NCBI GenBank assembly: GCA_040219085.1
Contig: JAVJTC010000006.1
Span: 1 to 49,745 of the forward strand
DNA length: 49,745 nucleotides
Source of the DNA: Acidimicrobiales bacterium
GTDB lineage: Bacteria > Actinomycetota > Acidimicrobiia > Acidimicrobiales > JAVJTC01
Reading direction: 5' to 3'
Of this stretch, positions 27,970 to 36,063 are shown piece after piece (position 1 is the stretch's first letter; the number at the start of each line of letters is the position of its first letter). The translations under genes and the position numbers were made by a program. The notes beneath the pieces were generated by a model, which saw nothing but the letters and a program-made list of their open reading frames with translations, ran no database searches and had not been told where the DNA came from.

Positions 27970-29079
27970 ATGCGGTCCTGGATCGAGGACGAGGTCGACT
28001 TCGCCGGCGCCGGCGCCGCCCTGGGTGTCGCCGCGGGAGTTCTCGCCGTCGCCAACTCGTCGTCGTGGGCGTGGCTCTGCCTGGTGCCCGCGACGCTGCT
28101 GGTGGTCGTGAGGGCCCTGTGGCGGTCGATGCCGCCGTGGCTACTGCTCGCGGGGACCGCCGCGCCGGTCCTCGCCACCGAGGCGGCTGACGTCGGTAAG
28201 GACGGATGGTTCCTCGTGTGCGTGGCGTTGGTGGTCAGCGGCGCGGCCCGCCCGACGCGCCTCACGCTGGCTCTGATGGGCGCGATAGTGGTCGCGCCGT
28301 TCTGGTTGTGGGTCGGCCGTATCGACGACTACGTCGAGATGGGGCCATGGACCTGGATGATGGGCCTCGGGCTGTCGGCACTGTTCGGTGTGACCGCCGG
28401 CCGTCAGAGAGACCTGATCGGCCATCTCGAGTCGTCGCAGAAGCGCCTGGCGGAGGCCGCAGCCGACAACGAACGGCGACGCATCGCACGGGAACTCCAC
28501 GATGTCGTCGGACACTCCTTCAGCGTCGTGTTGTTGCACCTCTCGGGGGCACGCCGGATGCTCGACTCCGACCCCGCGCGTGCGCGTGAGGCCCTGGCCG
28601 AGGCCGAAGGTGTCGGACGGCGTTCGATGAACGACCTACGGGCCGCGCTGACGCTGTTGCGCGACGACGACGACAGCAGCGACCCGGTGCACGGCTACGA
28701 GGCGCTGCCTCGCCTCGTGGACGGATTCCGCCAGGCCGGAATGGACGTCTCGCTGACCACGAGCGGCGACCCTGACGCCGTCGATCCCGCCGCCGGCGTC
28801 GTTCTCTACGGCGTGGCCCGCGAGGCACTGACCAACGCGGTGAAACACGGGACGTCCGGTCCGGTGAGCATCGACGTGAGCCTTTCCGGAACTGCCGAGA
28901 TGCACATCCGCAACCCCGTCCCGCGCGGGACCGTCGTGAACGGGGCGGCCTCGGGCATCGGTCTCACCGGCATGAGCGAACGACTCCAGGCCGTCGGTGG
29001 GCGACTCGACGTGGACTGTGGCAACGGTGTCTGGGCCGTGTCCGCCTACCTGCCCGTGCATTCGGCTGCGGATGCGTGA
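27970..29079 (+). CDS. Sensor histidine kinase, NarL/LiaS/DesK type
   Basis: 369 aa. Five to six hydrophobic segments fill residues about 12-150. The HisKA_3 dimerisation motif RRRIARELHDVVGHSFSVVLLHL carries the phosphorylated His. A HATPase core follows with REALTNAVKHG (N box) and SGIGLTGMSERLQAVGG (G box). The partner regulator overlaps its stop. The MMPL exporter immediately downstream suggests the pair senses envelope stress or a hydrophobic compound. The frame is open from 27802, but ATG 27970 has the -10 box. Confidence 0.88.
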   Translation: MRSWIEDEVDFAGAGAALGVAAGVLAVANSSSWAWLCLVPATLLVVVRALWRSMPPWLLLAGTAAPVLATEAADVGKDGWFLVCVALVVSGAARPTRLTLALMGAIVVAPFWLWVGRIDDYVEMGPWTWMMGLGLSALFGVTAGRQRDLIGHLESSQKRLAEAAADNERRRIARELHDVVGHSFSVVLLHLSGARRMLDSDPARAREALAEAEGVGRRSMNDLRAALTLLRDDDDSSDPVHGYEALPRLVDGFRQAGMDVSLTTSGDPDAVDPAAGVVLYGVAREALTNAVKHGTSGPVSIDVSLSGTAEMHIRNPVPRGTVVNGAASGIGLTGMSERLQAVGGRLDVDCGNGVWAVSAYLPVHSAADA

Positions 29080-29090
29080 GGCCCGGTCAC

Positions 29091-29753
29091 ATGGGTGACA
29101 TCGGGATCGTCCTCGTCGACGACCAGCCCCTCATCCGCCAAGGGCTCAAGTTGATCCTGGACTCGGAGCCGGGCTTCGAGATCGTCGGCGAGGCCGATGA
29201 CGGTGCCGAGGCGCTCGTCATCGTCGATTCGGTGCCCTGTGACCTCGTGGTCATGGACATCCGGATGCCGGTCCTCGACGGCGTCGCAGCGACCCGGAGC
29301 ATCGCCGAAAGCGGTGGCCCGCCGGTGCTGGTGCTGACCACTTTCGGTGAGAACGAGATCCTCTGGGACGCACTCGACGCCGGCGCCGCCGGCTTCGCGC
29401 TGAAGAGTGCGAGTTCCGACGACCTGATCGGTGCAGTCCGATCGGTGGCCAGCGGCGGGTCGTGGCTCGATCCGACCCTCATGCCCGAGGTCCTGGAGTC
29501 CTACCGGCGGGTCGTCATCCCCCAGAAGCGTGACGCCGGTCTGCTCGATGATCTGACGCCGCGCGAACACGACGTCCTGCGTCTCATGGCGCGGGGTCGC
29601 ACCAACTCGGAGATCTCCAGCGATCTGTTCGTGGGGGAGACCACCGTCAAGACCCACGTCGGGGCGATCTTCTCCAAGCTGGGTGTGCGCGACCGGGCCG
29701 CGGCGATCGTCTACGCCTTCGATCACGGCGTCGTGACGCCCGGGGGCGGCTGA
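29091..29753 (+). CDS. LuxR-type response regulator
   Basis: 220 aa. Receiver domain: IVLVDDQPLIRQG (acidic pair), phosphoacceptor Asp in VVMDIRMPVLDG, and Thr/Lys switch residues at VLTTFGE and FALKSASS. The C-terminal helix-turn-helix reads LTPREHDVLRLMARGRTNSEIS then VKTHVGAIFSKLGVRDR. GTG 29076 also starts this frame and overlaps the kinase stop; ATG 29091 gives a more typical N-terminus. It probably controls the MMPL gene that follows. Confidence 0.9.
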   Translation: MGDIGIVLVDDQPLIRQGLKLILDSEPGFEIVGEADDGAEALVIVDSVPCDLVVMDIRMPVLDGVAATRSIAESGGPPVLVLTTFGENEILWDALDAGAAGFALKSASSDDLIGAVRSVASGGSWLDPTLMPEVLESYRRVVIPQKRDAGLLDDLTPREHDVLRLMARGRTNSEISSDLFVGETTVKTHVGAIFSKLGVRDRAAAIVYAFDHGVVTPGGG

Positions 29754-29773
29754 CCTCACGGTGGAGTGGGTCC

Positions 29774-29789
29774 TCCTACGACGGTAGGA
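29774..29789. promoter_or_regulatory. 16-bp inverted repeat upstream of the MMPL gene
   Basis: TCCTAC-GACG-GTAGGA, perfect 6-bp arms with a 4-nt spacer. It lies about 80 bp upstream of the TACGGT -10 box, a reasonable distance for an activator such as the preceding LuxR-type regulator. Confidence 0.45.
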
Positions 29790-29852
29790 AGAGCCGCCCG
29801 CATCCCCATCCGTGAGTGGAAGCGAAGAGGGTCCCGAAGCCTGGCGACGGTC

Positions 29853-29880
29853 CACCGACGGTTCTCTACGGTCGTCGGTG
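29853..29880. promoter_or_regulatory. 28-bp dyad around the -10 box of the MMPL gene
   Basis: CACCGACG and CGTCGGTG, perfect 8-bp arms, are separated by 12 nt that end in the -10 box TACGGT (29867-29872). A protein bound here would block the core promoter, so a repressor operator is likely. Confidence 0.5.
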
Positions 29881-29918
29881 TCGGTGGGAACGGCCCGCCC
29901 GGAGGAGGAACCCCCCAC

Positions 29919-32147
29919 ATGTTCACCCGTCTCGGCCATCTCGTCGTGAGGCGGCGCCGCGTGGTGCTCGTCTCGTCTCTCGTAGCCCTCGTGATCGCCG
30001 GCGTACTCGGGACAGGCGTCTTCGACCGTCTCTCCGGCGGTGGATTCGAGGATCCGGACTCGGAGTCCTTCCGGGCCGACGAGCTCCTCGAGACCGATTT
30101 CGATGCGGGTCGCTCGAACATTCTCCTGCTGGTCACCGCTGACGGCGGTGACGTTCGCAGCCCCGAGGTTGCGGCGGAGGCCGCCGCCGTGCAGGCCACG
30201 CTCGCGGAGATCGAGGGAGTGACCGACGTCGTTTCGTTCTGGTCGCTCGGCGAGCCGCCCTCGCTCGCCTCCGACGACGGGTCACGGGCGCTGATCCTCG
30301 CCCGGGTCCCCGGCGACGAGGACACCCAGGAGGAGGTGGCCGGCGTCGTCATCGAGGAGTTGACCGCCGACGGGGACGTCATCGAGGTGGCAGTCGGTGG
30401 TGAGCTGGCGGTCTACGATGCGATCGGGAGCACGATCGAAGGCGATCTCGCCACGGCCGAAGCGATCGCGATCCCGCTGACCCTGCTGCTGCTGGTGATC
30501 ATCTTCCGGGGGATCGTCGCCGCCCTGTTGCCCATCGCCGTCGGTGTCGCAGCGATCTTCGGGGCGTTCCTCGTGCTGTTCGGCGTGACGGCGTTCACCG
30601 ACGTGTCGATCTTCAGCCTCAACCTGGTCACGGCGCTCGGCCTGGGCCTCGCGATCGACTACAGCCTGCTGATCGTGTCGCGCTACCGGGAGGAACTCGC
30701 CGCCGGGCTCGACCCCGACCAGGCCGTGGTGCGCACGGTCGCAACCGCCGGGCGCACGGTGGCCTTCAGCGCCCTCACCGTTGCCGTGTCGCTGTCGGCG
30801 CTGCTGTTGTTCCCGCTGTACTTCCTGCGGAGCTTCGCCTACGCCGGCGTCGGCGTGATCCTGGTGGCGATGTTCGCCTCCGTCATCACGCTGCCTGCGC
30901 TGCTGGCGGCCCTCGGGACCCGGGTGAACAAGTGGTCCCTCGGTGGGCGCGCCCAGCGGTCGGCGGACTCGCCGTTCTGGGGGCGGGTGGCCACGTCGGT
31001 GATGGCCCGGCCGGGCGTCGTGACGGCCGCCGTGGTCGCTGTCCTGTTGTTCGTCGGGCTGCCCTTCCTGAACGTGAACTTCGGTGGCGCCGATGCCAGG
31101 TCGCTGCCCTCCGACGACGAGACGCGCATCACCAGCGAGATCATCGACACCGAGTTCCTCTCCGACGAGGGTGCGGCCTTTCCGGTGGTCGCCACCGGCA
31201 TCGGCGGGGACACGGAAGCCGTCGAGTCCTACGCGGCCGCCGTGTCGAACGTGACCGACATCGCCCGTGTCGACACGGTGACCGGCAGCTACGTCGACGG
31301 GATCCGGGTGGCGGAACCTGATCCGACGTCGGCCCGTTTCGACAACGGGGAGTCGGTGTGGCTGAGCGTCGTTCCCGAGTTCGAGCCCATCTCGTCGGCC
31401 GGTGAGGCGCGTATCGCCGAGATCCGTGACATCGACACGTCCTTCGACACACTGGTGGCGGGCGCGACGGCGAGCCTCGTGGACTCGAAGAGCGCGATCT
31501 TCGATCTGGTGCCTCTCGCCGGGCTGTGGATCGCCGTGGCCACGTTCATCCTGCTGTTCCTGATGTTCGGGAGCTTTCTCGTCCCGCTCAAGGCGATCGT
31601 GTTGAACAGTCTCAGCCTGACCGCCACGTTCGGGGCGATGGTGTGGATCTTCCAGGAGGGCAATGGCGCCGGCCTACTCGACTTCACCGCCACGGGACTG
31701 ACCGATACGACCACGCCGATCCTGATGTTCTGCATCGCCTTCGGGCTGAGCATGGACTACGAGGTCTTCCTCCTGTCGAGGATGAAGGAGGAGTACGACC
31801 GCACGGGGGACAACGACACCGCCGTGGCCGCCGGGCTCGCCAAGACGGGCGGGATCGTGACCGCAGCCGCGCTGGTGCTGTCGGTCACCTTCTTCGCCTT
31901 CGCCACGAGCGGGGTGACGTTCATCAAGCTGTTCGGTCTCGGGCTGGCGATCGCCATCCTGGCGGACGCCTTCGTCGTGCGGGCGACGCTCGTGCCGGCC
32001 CTGATGAAGATGGCGGGCGGCGCCAACTGGTGGGCTCCGGTCTGGGCGCGCCGTATCCACGACCGCTTCGGTCTCTCCGAAGGTGAGTCGGATCCGACGG
32101 GCGACGACGACGGGGCGTCCCGCGAGCCCGCACCGGTCACGGTTTGA
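29919..32147 (+). CDS. MMPL/RND-family membrane transporter
   Basis: 742 aa with 11-12 transmembrane segments and two extracytoplasmic loops, the layout of MMPL exporters of lipids or drugs. VTALGLGLAIDYSLLIVSRYREEL and the second-half copy FCIAFGLSMDYEVFLLSRMKEEY hold the Asp-Tyr pairs of the proton relay. The frame is open from 29766, but ATG 29919 has a strong GGAGGAGGA ribosome-binding site and begins the first membrane segment. It follows a kinase-regulator pair, an order that resembles Bacillus YdfHIJ. Substrate unknown. Confidence 0.9.
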   Translation: MFTRLGHLVVRRRRVVLVSSLVALVIAGVLGTGVFDRLSGGGFEDPDSESFRADELLETDFDAGRSNILLLVTADGGDVRSPEVAAEAAAVQATLAEIEGVTDVVSFWSLGEPPSLASDDGSRALILARVPGDEDTQEEVAGVVIEELTADGDVIEVAVGGELAVYDAIGSTIEGDLATAEAIAIPLTLLLLVIIFRGIVAALLPIAVGVAAIFGAFLVLFGVTAFTDVSIFSLNLVTALGLGLAIDYSLLIVSRYREELAAGLDPDQAVVRTVATAGRTVAFSALTVAVSLSALLLFPLYFLRSFAYAGVGVILVAMFASVITLPALLAALGTRVNKWSLGGRAQRSADSPFWGRVATSVMARPGVVTAAVVAVLLFVGLPFLNVNFGGADARSLPSDDETRITSEIIDTEFLSDEGAAFPVVATGIGGDTEAVESYAAAVSNVTDIARVDTVTGSYVDGIRVAEPDPTSARFDNGESVWLSVVPEFEPISSAGEARIAEIRDIDTSFDTLVAGATASLVDSKSAIFDLVPLAGLWIAVATFILLFLMFGSFLVPLKAIVLNSLSLTATFGAMVWIFQEGNGAGLLDFTATGLTDTTTPILMFCIAFGLSMDYEVFLLSRMKEEYDRTGDNDTAVAAGLAKTGGIVTAAALVLSVTFFAFATSGVTFIKLFGLGLAIAILADAFVVRATLVPALMKMAGGANWWAPVWARRIHDRFGLSEGESDPTGDDDGASREPAPVTV

Positions 32148-32201
32148 GCAGAGCAGACCCCGGACGCGAGTCCGGCCGGTAGGCGTGGGCGCGTGGCCCG
32201 G

Positions 32202-32207
32202 TAGAGT
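32202..32207 (+). promoter_or_regulatory. -10 box (TAGAGT) of tRNA-Pro
   Basis: TAGAGT ends 14 nt before the mature tRNA 5' end, a normal distance for a short 5' leader removed by RNase P. Confidence 0.45.
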
Positions 32208-32221
32208 GTGGCCTTCACAGA

Positions 32222-32296
32222 CGGGCTGTGGCGCAGCTTGGTTAGCGCGTCGGTCTGGGGGACCGAAGGTCGGAGGTTCAAATCCTCTCAGCCCGA
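32222..32296 (+). tRNA. tRNA-Pro (GGG)
   Basis: Folds as a complete cloverleaf. Acceptor CGGGCTG pairs with CAGCCCG. The D stem is GCGC/GCGC. The anticodon stem TCGGT/ACCGA encloses loop CTGGGGG with anticodon GGG. The T arm is GGAGG-TTCAAAT-CCTCT. The discriminator is A at 32296; CCA is not encoded. Accessory block B begins just downstream. Confidence 0.93.
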
Positions 32297-32299
32297 CAG

Positions 32300-32425
32300 A
32301 TGTGTCGACTCTTGAAGTCGGCGATGGTCGCCCTGGCAGAGGGCGACGACTCCTTAGCCATCCACGTCGACGCCAAGACGACCCGGATCGGTTTCTTCAG
32401 TGTCGCGAGGCCGTTCTACCGGTGA
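32300..32425 (+). CDS. Short open frame after tRNA-Pro (possible remnant)
   Basis: A 41-codon frame from ATG 32300 to TGA. The translated tail (DAKTTRIGFFSVARPFYR) looks protein-like, but no family is recognised. It runs through a strong hairpin at 32327-32347 and overlaps the convergent nucleotidyltransferase-like stop. It may be the decayed 3' end of a gene, a small gene, or chance. Confidence 0.25.
   Translation: MCRLLKSAMVALAEGDDSLAIHVDAKTTRIGFFSVARPFYR
32327..32347 (+). terminator. Stem-loop downstream of tRNA-Pro
   Basis: GTCGCCCT-GGCAG-AGGGCGAC: perfect 8-bp GC-rich stem with a 5-nt loop, 31 nt after the tRNA. No real T-tract follows, so intrinsic termination is plausible for a high-GC actinobacterium but not certain. 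It could also serve the convergent minus-strand operon. Confidence 0.45.
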
Positions 32426-33540
32426 ACCCACGCGCGGGCCGTACGTGTCGCACGACCGGGCTGGTCCCGCCACCGGAACGGTCGGCCGGTCAGGCGCTGC
32501 ATAGCAGGCGACGGCCGGCCGGTCATCCGCACCGCACGCCATCGGGACCTCGGATCGGGGAGGTGGGTTAGGAGCGAGCGCAGGTCCCCACCGACGGCCT
32601 CCCGGTAGGCCGCGACGGCCAGTTCTGCAGTCAGCGCGTCAGATCTCCCGGCGGACACGAGCCGCCCGGGTACGTCAGCGGGGATGTCAGCGCCGAGCTC
32701 ATCGCGCAGCAGTTGAGACGTCGACGCGATCACCGGCCCGAGCCGCCAGGAGACGCCCGTCTCGACGAAGTGATCCCAGTCGACTTCGCCTGTCTTCGCC
32801 ACGAGCACGGCATCGGCCGGCCAGCGGAGATGCCGCACACCCGGATGGCTCGAACAGAGCACGCAGAGTTCGAGCAGCGTGAGCGTCGGGTCGAGTGTGG
32901 CGACGGGCCGACCAGCCACGGTGACGACTTTGCGCTGCGCCGTCACCGATGATGCATCCACTGCGTGGAGCCGACCGGGGAACAGCGATGTGGCGATGAC
33001 GACCTCCAGGCCGGACGCGTGCTCCGACACCGCCCGGCCCGGCGCGCGCCCGAGGTGCCGGGTGACCGCTGCGACGCTCGCAGCCGCCGAGTCGAAGGCG
33101 CCGGGCTCTACGAGGATCTGGAGCGGGCCCGAGTGACGCAGGTCCGGATCGTGGTACGCCCACTCAGCGAGCGGCGGACCACGTAGGACCAGCGCATCGG
33201 AGTCAACTGCGTCGAGGACCTCGATCAGCACGGCCCTGTGGGCCTCCGCCCGGCGCCGTTCGCGGACCAGTGCCATCCGCAACAGGGTCGCGAGCTCCGC
33301 ATCCGTCTCGACCTGTGCCTCCCGCAGCCGCGATGACAGCATCGCCAGCATCCCGCGCTCGCGGCGGCGGCGTCCGCCGAACGACGACGCATGAGGCGGC
33401 CCAGTCGTCCCGCTCCACCTCTGCCAGGCTTCGCGGACCCCATCGGCGTCTGCGGCCGTGCAGCAACGCAGCAGATCGAGCCCGCCGCCGACCAGCCTGG
33501 CCAGGTCGAGCACGAGTTCGGCCGGGTGGCCGGGTTTCAC
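32416..33540 (-). CDS. Nucleotidyltransferase-fold protein lacking catalytic acids
   Basis: 374 aa. The middle and C-terminal parts match the uncharacterised nucleotidyltransferase family (PF14907-like): LVLRGPPLAEWAYHDPDLR (117-135) and later TLLELCVLCSSHP plus RWPADAVLVAKTGEVDWDHF. In active members the strand after this helix carries a D-x-D pair; here the equivalent stretch (about 138-144) reads GPLQILV, so both acids are missing. A pseudoenzyme or binding role is likely. The GTG start overlaps the PqqD-like stop by 4 nt; last gene of the minus operon of block B. Confidence 0.65.
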   Translation of the reverse strand: MKPGHPAELVLDLARLVGGGLDLLRCCTAADADGVREAWQRWSGTTGPPHASSFGGRRRRERGMLAMLSSRLREAQVETDAELATLLRMALVRERRRAEAHRAVLIEVLDAVDSDALVLRGPPLAEWAYHDPDLRHSGPLQILVEPGAFDSAAASVAAVTRHLGRAPGRAVSEHASGLEVVIATSLFPGRLHAVDASSVTAQRKVVTVAGRPVATLDPTLTLLELCVLCSSHPGVRHLRWPADAVLVAKTGEVDWDHFVETGVSWRLGPVIASTSQLLRDELGADIPADVPGRLVSAGRSDALTAELAVAAYREAVGGDLRSLLTHLPDPRSRWRAVRMTGRPSPAMQRLTGRPFRWRDQPGRATRTARAWVHR

Positions 33541-33959
33541 CCGTCGGTGGTCGGCATGCCCGACAAGCCGGGCAGTGGCGGGTCGAGCGCCAACAGGTCG
33601 GCCATGTCGTGGTAGGTGACGAGCTCCGGCGTGGCGTAGGAAGCGGTCGGCGGGTCCAGCCGGACCGCGGGCGGTGCCGCACGATCGGCCACCTCGACGA
33701 GAGACGCCTCGAGCAGACCCGACCGCAGCGCCGCTACGTCGGCCTCTGCGGTTTCGGGGTCGACGTCGTAGCGCCCGACCAGCACTTCGACGGTCTCGTC
33801 GACGGTCAGGCCCATCGCCGTCAGTAGCCAGATGTCGGACGCGACTCCCGCGAGGCTGTAGTAGGCGCCGCTGACCAGGTCGAGCGCGACGGTCTCGCCG
33901 TCGAGGGTCTCCGCGGCGATCGTGTCCTCGGGCACAACCAGTCGGGCCGGATTGCTCAT
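33537..33959 (-). CDS. PqqD-like protein with C-terminal extension
   Basis: 140 aa. Residues about 1-90 are a PqqD domain: LVVPEDTIAAETLDGETVALDLVSG, YYSLAGVASDIWLL and VEVLVGRYDVDPETAEADV. About 50 extra residues follow (LDPPTASYATPELVTYHDMADLL), absent from the PqqD-like protein at 9287 and possibly a docking tail. It lies in an operon GT2-GT4-PqqD-nucleotidyltransferase-like with 4-nt overlaps. PqqD-type domains bind peptides, but no radical-SAM gene is nearby. Confidence 0.78.
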   Translation of the reverse strand: MSNPARLVVPEDTIAAETLDGETVALDLVSGAYYSLAGVASDIWLLTAMGLTVDETVEVLVGRYDVDPETAEADVAALRSGLLEASLVEVADRAAPPAVRLDPPTASYATPELVTYHDMADLLALDPPLPGLSGMPTTDG

Positions 33960-35086
33960 GACTTCCTCCTCGATGTCACGACGTCTGTATACAAGGTCTC
34001 GTGTTCAGCGACGTAGCGGTCGAGCCCGAACCTCTCGAGTGCGTGGAGCCGCCCGGCGCGCCCGAGTTCGGTCGCCCACGCCGGGTCGTCCAGCAGGGAC
34101 GCCATCGCCGCGGCCAGAGCGTCGGGATCCTCCGGCGCAACGAGGAGCCCGGTCCGACCGTGCAGGACCACCTCGGGCAGGCCTCCGGTGTCCGAGGCGA
34201 TCACGGCCCGACCCGACAACATCGCCTCCACGGCGACCAGCCCGAACGCTTCGCGCCACCGCGACGGCATCACAACGAACGACGCCGCGGCGTGGAAGGA
34301 GCGGACCCGGTCCGGTGGGACCCAGCCCGGCAGATCCACGGCGCCGCCGACACCGAGCGCCCGGGCCCGGGCCGCGAGCGGGGTTCGTTCCGGGCCGTCG
34401 CCACCGATGACGAGTCGTGCCGAAGGGTGATCGGGCGCCACCTGCGCGAACGCGTCGACGGCGGTGTCGAAGCCCTTGTCTGTCACGAGCCGGCCGAGAC
34501 CTGCGATGACCGGCGGACCGGTCGGCGGGTCGGTTGGTTCCGGTCCGTCGGTGTCGAGGCCGTTGGGGATCACGACGCTGCGGGCGGCGACACCCGGAGC
34601 GAGCGCCTCGAGCTCGTCGACAACGGCACGTGACGCAACGCTGATAGCGGCGGCTCGCCGGAGGGCGTCACCGAGGATCGAGCCCGCTCCGGCGCCGGCG
34701 ACGTCGGGTGCGACGCGCATAGAGACGACCCACGGCGCGTCGCCGGCGGGGGTCGGGTGCCGAGCCCGCAGCAGGAAGAAGACGCTCGGATCCGTGATGT
34801 TGACATGGATCAGGTCCGGTCCGATGTCGTCGAGCAGCGTCCGGACCGTGCGAGCCGTCTCGAGGACGAGGGCGGGGTCACCGCATGTGAGGGCGTCGTG
34901 GAATGGCAACCGGTGGATCGGCGTGGCCTCGTGCACCTCGGTGTCGGGTCGGCGCCGAGGTCCGTGGCCTGTGACCACCACGGGCTCGTGGCCCCGCGCT
35001 CTCATCGCCGCCACGTACTTGGTCCCCAGCACCTCCACGCCGCCGACGAAGGGCCAGAACTGCTGGGTCCAGTATACGAAGCGCAC
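33956..35086 (-). CDS. Glycosyltransferase family 4 protein
   Basis: 376 aa GT-B enzyme. The N-terminus (WTQQFWPFVGGVEVLGTKYV) holds the GG loop of GT4 enzymes. The donor site reads VMPSRWREAFGLVAVEAMLSGRAVIASDTGGLPEVV, with the E-x7-E signature. GLGRLVTDKGFDTAVDAFA begins the second Rossmann half. The frame is open from 35137, but GTG 35086 lies 1 nt after the upstream GT2 stop and gives the usual start. Donor sugar unknown. Confidence 0.87.
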   Translation of the reverse strand: MRFVYWTQQFWPFVGGVEVLGTKYVAAMRARGHEPVVVTGHGPRRRPDTEVHEATPIHRLPFHDALTCGDPALVLETARTVRTLLDDIGPDLIHVNITDPSVFFLLRARHPTPAGDAPWVVSMRVAPDVAGAGAGSILGDALRRAAAISVASRAVVDELEALAPGVAARSVVIPNGLDTDGPEPTDPPTGPPVIAGLGRLVTDKGFDTAVDAFAQVAPDHPSARLVIGGDGPERTPLAARARALGVGGAVDLPGWVPPDRVRSFHAAASFVVMPSRWREAFGLVAVEAMLSGRAVIASDTGGLPEVVLHGRTGLLVAPEDPDALAAAMASLLDDPAWATELGRAGRLHALERFGLDRYVAEHETLYTDVVTSRRKS

Positions 35087-35087
35087 G

Positions 35088-35834
35088 TCAGCGATTCTCG
35101 GGTGTGGAGCGTGTCCCGAAGGTGTAGGGCGGTGCAACGGCCGTTCCGTCCCGTCGCCGCTGGCGCAGCGACGAACGGATCAACTCCAGGAACTCGCGGC
35201 GCGAGTCCTCGGTGCTACGTCGCGTCAGGTTGTCGCCGTGCATGCGGTGGAACGTGAGGACCCGCTCGACGACCTCCAGGCGCGCGCCGCTCTCCGAGGC
35301 CCGGATGAACCATTCGGGTGCGTCGCTGAACCGGCGCCGCGGGTCGAGTAGCCCGACGCGGTCGAAGATCTGGCGACGTGCCAGCATCGTCGTCGTGGCG
35401 AAGCCGGGGACGTCCCCTGCGCGTGGGCCGGCGTCGTCGCCGGGCCGCTCGTGGGCCACCTCGTCCTCCCAGAACATCCGGACCAGCGAGAGGCAGACGT
35501 CGAGGGTGGCGTCGGCGTTGAAACGTGCCGACTGCACCGCGAGCTTGTCGGGGTGCCAGCGGTCGTCGGGATCGAGGAACGCGACGAGATCGCCGCTCGC
35601 CGCGAGCAGCCCGGCGTTGCGCGTGGCCGCCGGGCCGACGTCGCCGTCGGTGGACACCACACGAACCGGGTCGACCCACCCGCTGCAGATCGCCAGCGTC
35701 TCGTCCGAAGATCCGTCGTCCGCGACCACGATCTCGATCGGACGGTACCGCTGGGCGCTGATGCTCTCAAGCGCTTCGGGCAGATAGCGGGCGGCGTTGA
35801 AGGTCGGCACGATGCAGCTGACGAGTACGGCCAC
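35088..35834 (-). CDS. Glycosyltransferase family 2 protein
   Basis: 248 aa GT-A enzyme. SCIVPTFNAARYLPEALES and VVADDGSSDETL bind the nucleotide sugar, and AFLDPDDRWHPDKLAVQ contains the DxD-type metal site. The open frame extends to 36128, but only GTG 35834 gives a proper start; the upstream part overlaps the divergent HPr-kinase-like gene. First gene of the minus operon of block B. It is similar in layout to the GT2 at 36996, which may be a paralogue on the opposite strand. Confidence 0.87.
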   Translation of the reverse strand: MAVLVSCIVPTFNAARYLPEALESISAQRYRPIEIVVADDGSSDETLAICSGWVDPVRVVSTDGDVGPAATRNAGLLAASGDLVAFLDPDDRWHPDKLAVQSARFNADATLDVCLSLVRMFWEDEVAHERPGDDAGPRAGDVPGFATTTMLARRQIFDRVGLLDPRRRFSDAPEWFIRASESGARLEVVERVLTFHRMHGDNLTRRSTEDSRREFLELIRSSLRQRRRDGTAVAPPYTFGTRSTPENR

Positions 35835-35880
35835 GGCGGTCGACGCTACTAGGCTGCGGACGGCGAATCGAGGAGTGGTG
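35835..35880. promoter_or_regulatory. Divergent promoter region of block B
   Basis: About 46 bp separate the GT2 start (-) and the start of the HPr-kinase-like frame (+). TAGGCT (35850-35855) is a + strand -10 box. A weaker TAGTAG on the minus strand (35846-35851) overlaps it. The ribosome-binding site AGGAG is at 35871-35875. The two operons are thus driven from one overlapping promoter. Confidence 0.45.
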
Positions 35881-36060
35881 GTGCCCGCGACGCCAATCGA
35901 CCTACGACCTTGCGGCTCCGAGCCACCCGAGGTGCTCCGAGAGTTCGTTGACGCCCTCCGCGTCGCATCCGGCCGTGCCGCGTCGTCGACGCCACGCGGC
36001 CGCGAGTTCGAGCTGTGTATCGCGGACGTGGGGTTGCTACTCCGCCTGCACCGCCGATAA
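35881..36060 (+). pseudogene. N-terminal part of the HPr-kinase-like gene, ending at an in-frame TAA
   Basis: 59 codons from GTG 35881 (good AGGAG upstream; GTG 35875 and 35878 are alternatives), ending in TAA 36058-36060. The end of the translation (GREFELCIADVGLLLRLH) looks like the first beta strand pair of HPr-kinase-related proteins. The next open frame at 36064 is in the same reading frame, 3 nt later. Either a single nonsense change has split one gene or two coupled peptides are made. A sequencing error is also possible. Confidence 0.5.
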
Positions 36061-36063
36061 CAC

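Noticed and set aside
35797-35880. Upstream extension of the small frame before the HPr-kinase-like gene to 35797
   Set aside because: It runs through the divergent promoter and the GT2 start, and the ribosome-binding site is at 35871.
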